DNA of 9,043 nt from Chloroflexota bacterium. Lineage in GTDB: Bacteria; Chloroflexota; Anaerolineae; J102. Under the pieces are notes generated by a model. That model saw nothing but the letters and a program-made list of their open reading frames with translations. It was not told where the DNA came from and did not search any database. The stretch is taken from the NCBI GenBank assembly GCA_013152695.1, contig JAADFV010000057.1:1-9043 (forward strand). Reading direction: 5' to 3'. A program made the position numbers and the translations under genes. The first letter of the stretch is position 1; each line of letters begins with the position of its first letter. Positions 6,605 through 9,043 of the stretch are shown piece by piece.

Positions 6605-6610
6605 AGGAGG
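6605..6610 (+). promoter_or_regulatory. Strong Shine-Dalgarno that sets the ligase start
   Basis: AGGAGG, preceded by AA, is followed by two adjacent in-frame ATGs at 6615 (four bases away) and 6618 (seven bases away). The spacing favours 6618. It also argues against the longer in-frame start at 6510, which has no comparable ribosome site. Confidence 0.75.
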
Positions 6611-6617
6611 ACCGATG

Positions 6618-8378
6618 ATGACCAACACAAAACCACCACCACGAAAAGAGGCGACCCCAGCAGAGTCTGAGCCCTACCCCTGGCTCAAAAGCTACGATAG
6701 CGGCGTACCTGCCACGCTGAAGCCCTATCCTCATAAAACCCTGCTCGATATCGTTGCCGAGACTGCACGCGAACGCCCCCAGCACCCCGCTTTTCTATTC
6801 AAAGGAGCACGGATTAGCTACGCTCGGCTGCAAAGGGAGAGCCAGACCTTCGCCTCAGCGTTGGCTGATATGGGAATTAAACCGGGGGATCGTGTGGCCT
6901 TGCTCATTCCCAACTCGCCCCAGTTCTTCATCGCCCAATTCGGTGCCTGGAAGGCCGGTGCTATCGTCTCGCCCCTCAACCCCCTTTACACCGAACGGGA
7001 GCTGAAGCATGCTCTCAATTATGTCGGTGCCCGAACTGCGGTCGTGCTCACGCCCTTCTACGCTAAACTTAAGGCCCTGCAGGCAGAAACGCCCGTGCAG
7101 CGGGTGATCGCCACGAACATCAAGGAATATCTGCCAGGCGTGCTGCGCCTCCTCTTCACCCTGTTCAAGGAGAAAAAGGAAGGGCATCGCATCAGCCTGG
7201 AGCGAGGCGACACCTGGATGCAGGATTTGATGCGCGATCATCGGGATGCCCCCCTGCCCGATGTCACGATCAAGCCCGAAGACCCGGCCCTGCTCATGTT
7301 CACCGGCGGCACCACGGGCCTACCCAAGGCCGCGATTAACACCCATCAGGGCCTAATCATGACGGGTATGCAGATCAAAGCCTGGTTTGGCGAGCTGTTA
7401 GTGGATTGGGAGGACATTATCCTGGCGCTCATGCCCATGTTCCACATCTACGGACAGGCGGGCATTGCGACCACGGGATTCCTCGGCCATCATCCCCTGG
7501 CCCTGGTGCCCAATCCGCGTGACATGGACGACGTGCTGGCAACCATCCGCAAGAACCGGCCCGCGTTCCTGCCCGGCGTGCCCACCCTCTTCATCGCCAT
7601 GATGAATCACCCTGACGTACAGGCGGGTAAGGCTGATCTGAGCAGCCTCAAGCTCAACATTGCCGGGGCAGCGCCGTTGCTCTACGAGATCAAACAGCGC
7701 TTCGAAAAGCTCACCGGCGGCCGCATGGCCGAGGCTTACGCGCTCACCGAAACCACCTGCACCGGCGCTATGACCCCCGTGCTGGGCCGCTACAAACCCG
7801 GCGCCGTGGGCCTCCCCTTCCCCGATGTTGAATTGCGCATCGCCGATCTTGAAACGGTCGAACGCAAGCTGCCCCTGGGCGAGACGGGCGAGATACTCAT
7901 CCATGCTCCGCAGCTCATGATCGGCTACTGGAATCTCCCCGAAGAAACCGCCAAGACCATCCGCGAGATCGACGGCAAACGCTGGCTCTGCACGGGCGAT
8001 ATCGGCTTCCTGGACGAGGATGGCTACCTGCACATCGTGGACCGCAAGAAGGACCTGATCAAACCCAGTGGCTTCCAGGTGTGGCCGCGCGAAGTGGAGG
8101 AAGTGATTGCCTCTCACCCGGCCGTGGTCGAGGTAGGCGTGGTCGGCGTACCCGACGAATATCAGGGCGAGGCCGTCAAAGCCTGGGTGGTGCTGCAACC
8201 TGGCCAGACCCTGACGGCAAAGGAGTTGAAGGACTGGTGTCGCCAGCACCTGGCGGCTTACAAAGTGCCGCGTTATGTCGAATTCTGCAGCGATCTCCCC
8301 AAGAGCACTGTGGGTAAGGTCCTGCGCCGGATGCTGAGGGAGTCTTCTGAACAGCCGCCTGAAAGTCAGGCTCTTTAG
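6618..8378 (+). CDS. FadD-like long-chain acyl-CoA ligase (AMP-binding enzyme)
   Basis: This is a member of the ANL superfamily, which activates a carboxylate with ATP to an acyl-adenylate and then transfers it to coenzyme A. From ATG 6618 it is 586 residues, a full length for FadD-type enzymes. The A3 P-loop is FTGGTTGLPK (228-237), with Gly in place of the more usual Ser. A5 is YALTETT (374-380). A7 is WLCTGDIG with Asp461. A8 begins VDRKKDLIK (Asp475, Arg476) and continues to GFQVWPREVEE. The catalytic lysine of A10 is Lys567 in STVGKVLRRML. No part is missing and no signal peptide is seen. A basic stretch near residues 175-195 (LRLLFTLFKEKKEGHR) may mediate membrane contact, as in other long-chain ligases. 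The best guess for substrate is a medium- or long-chain fatty acid; aromatic or other acids are not excluded. It is followed after about 200 nt by an SDR gene in the same direction. Confidence 0.92.
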   Translation: MTNTKPPPRKEATPAESEPYPWLKSYDSGVPATLKPYPHKTLLDIVAETARERPQHPAFLFKGARISYARLQRESQTFASALADMGIKPGDRVALLIPNSPQFFIAQFGAWKAGAIVSPLNPLYTERELKHALNYVGARTAVVLTPFYAKLKALQAETPVQRVIATNIKEYLPGVLRLLFTLFKEKKEGHRISLERGDTWMQDLMRDHRDAPLPDVTIKPEDPALLMFTGGTTGLPKAAINTHQGLIMTGMQIKAWFGELLVDWEDIILALMPMFHIYGQAGIATTGFLGHHPLALVPNPRDMDDVLATIRKNRPAFLPGVPTLFIAMMNHPDVQAGKADLSSLKLNIAGAAPLLYEIKQRFEKLTGGRMAEAYALTETTCTGAMTPVLGRYKPGAVGLPFPDVELRIADLETVERKLPLGETGEILIHAPQLMIGYWNLPEETAKTIREIDGKRWLCTGDIGFLDEDGYLHIVDRKKDLIKPSGFQVWPREVEEVIASHPAVVEVGVVGVPDEYQGEAVKAWVVLQPGQTLTAKELKDWCRQHLAAYKVPRYVEFCSDLPKSTVGKVLRRMLRESSEQPPESQAL

Positions 8379-8384
8379 GCCTTC

Positions 8385-8406
8385 GGCCAGAGACCAACCT
8401 CTGACC
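8385..8406 (+). terminator. Hairpin after the ligase gene, weak terminator candidate
   Basis: CAGAG (8388-8392) and CTCTG (8399-8403) pair around ACCAAC, and an outer GG/CC extends the stem with one mismatch. It starts seven bases after the stop codon. A competing GGCC-TTC-GGCC hairpin overlaps its left arm. No T-run follows, so intrinsic termination would be poor. Confidence 0.3.
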
Positions 8407-8501
8407 CAAAGCGCTGATAGAGCCGGAGCCTGCCCTTGAACACTGTGAAGAGTTCACCTCAGCTAAGTACAAATACGAAAAGGCCCATTACGGTGCCAAT
8501 T

Positions 8502-8549
8502 CTAGCGAAGAATCTAGCGATGTATTTACCGCTAGGCCCTTCACTAGCG
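8502..8549 (+). repeat. Cluster of four CTAGCG hexamers upstream of the SDR gene
   Basis: CTAGCG occurs at 8502-8507, 8514-8519 and 8544-8549, and in inverted form CGCTAG at 8530-8535. Start-to-start spacings are 12, 16 and 14. The cluster lies 31 to 78 bases before the SDR start, in a 201-nt gap that otherwise shows only a TGAAC/GTTCA inverted repeat (8437-8456). It has the look of a multi-site operator. Confidence 0.45.
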
Positions 8550-8579
8550 TTTCCTGTTCATGTCAAAGGAAAAAGAAGC

Positions 8580-9043
8580 ATGAAGGTTTTTATCACAGGC
8601 GCCACTGGCTTCATCGGAACTCATGTGGCCGAACAAATGTCGCAAAGCGAACATGAGTTGTACTGTCTGGTTAGGGAAACCAGTAATGTCGATCGACTTA
8701 AAGAGCTGGGAGTGACCCTCGTTACGGGTGATGTCACCGATAAGGAATCTCTTCTTCGAGGCATGGCCGGCTGCAACTGGGTAATCAACCTCGCCAGCAT
8801 TTACTCGTACTGGGAGCCCAACAACCAGATCTACACCGATGTCAATATCGAAGGCACGCGCAATGTCATGGAGGCTGCACTGGAGACAGGTGTTTCAAAA
8901 GTCGTACACGTGAGTACGGCCCTCGTCTACGGCAAACCAGCGGAGTGCCCCTTCCGTGAAGAAAGTGCGGTAGGGCCGGTCAGGTTCAGCGAATACGCCA
9001 GAACTAAATATGAGGGAGAACTCATTGCCTGGGATCTTTACGA
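8580..9043 (+). CDS. Extended SDR, NAD(P)-dependent epimerase/dehydratase/reductase type, C-terminus cut by window edge
   Basis: The first 154 residues are present, and the family is usually about 320-350 long. The Rossmann nucleotide site is GATGFIG (residues 7-13) after MKVFIT. GDVTD near 50-54 is the usual acidic adenine contact, INLASIYSYW follows, and the catalytic set is Ser in VHVSTALVYG and YARTK (the YxxxK pair). The spacing fits extended SDRs such as dihydroflavonol-4-reductase-like enzymes and NAD-dependent epimerases. A GGA-containing ribosome site (AAAGGA, nine bases away) precedes ATG 8580, and the start sits directly at the Rossmann strand. The substrate cannot be told from this half. 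It follows an acyl-CoA ligase on the same strand, but across a 201-nt gap with its own repeat cluster, so co-transcription is uncertain. Confidence 0.88.
   Translation, partial: MKVFITGATGFIGTHVAEQMSQSEHELYCLVRETSNVDRLKELGVTLVTGDVTDKESLLRGMAGCNWVINLASIYSYWEPNNQIYTDVNIEGTRNVMEAALETGVSKVVHVSTALVYGKPAECPFREESAVGPVRFSEYARTKYEGELIAWDLY

Noticed and set aside
6510..6614. 35-residue N-terminal extension of the acyl-CoA ligase
   Set aside because: The upstream ATG lacks a good ribosome site, the extension contains the hairpin at 6558-6591, and a strong AGGAGG site serves the ATGs at 6615/6618.
7398..8249. Open minus-strand frame of 283 codons
   Set aside because: It is antisense to the well-supported acyl-CoA ligase, whose motifs all read on the plus strand. 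The translated product has no recognisable domain and results from GC-rich codon use.
8437..8456. TGAAC-N10-GTTCA as a second copy of the TetR operator
   Set aside because: It shares only the common GAACA half-site with 1746-1766; the spacing and the other arm differ, so it cannot be called the same operator.

Overview
The window reads as bacterial chromosome. Two features point, by family knowledge rather than by any search, to a Chloroflexota-type organism: a 1120-residue transcription factor combining a winged helix, a BTAD domain, an AAA ATPase and TPR repeats, and directly behind it a 78-residue protein of a kind I associate with such regulators in that phylum. Base composition is moderately GC-rich, with AT-rich intergenic control regions. 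Two genes run off the window edges.

Layout. (1) Positions 1-1391, minus strand: the N-terminal 463 residues of a RACo/RamA-like reductive activator of corrinoid proteins, with an N-terminal [2Fe-2S] ferredoxin domain and an ASKHA-type ATPase domain. (2) Positions 1392-1906: a control region of about 515 nt. On the minus strand it holds a near-consensus sigma-70 promoter, a cobalamin riboswitch bounded by a P1 stem, and an antiterminator/terminator pair, all leading into the RACo gene. It also holds palindromes that look like operators and a possible promoter for the divergent gene. (3) 1907-2611, plus: a TetR/AcrR-family repressor. (4) 2831-6193, plus: the BTAD-AAA-TPR regulator. (5) 6257-6493, plus: the small companion protein. 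(6) 6618-8378, plus: a complete FadD-like acyl-CoA ligase. (7) 8580-9043, plus: the first 154 residues of an extended SDR (NAD-dependent epimerase/dehydratase type).

How it may work together. The left part is a coherent B12-linked unit. The activator, which in its family uses ATP to return an inactive corrinoid protein to the Co(I) state, is expressed behind a B12-sensing leader, and its promoter is overlaid by palindromes next to a divergent TetR gene. This suggests two inputs, cobalamin through termination and a small ligand through the TetR protein. The corrinoid protein and methyltransferase partners are not in the window and would be expected to the left. The right part combines a large ATP-dependent regulator and its small companion with an acyl-CoA ligase and an SDR. 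A link to fatty-acid or other carboxylate metabolism is plausible, but nothing in the sequence proves that the regulator controls these genes.

I see no tRNA, rRNA, CRISPR array, insertion sequence or phage gene. The strongest result is the riboswitch-terminator-RACo arrangement. I cannot support a claim of a wholly new system.
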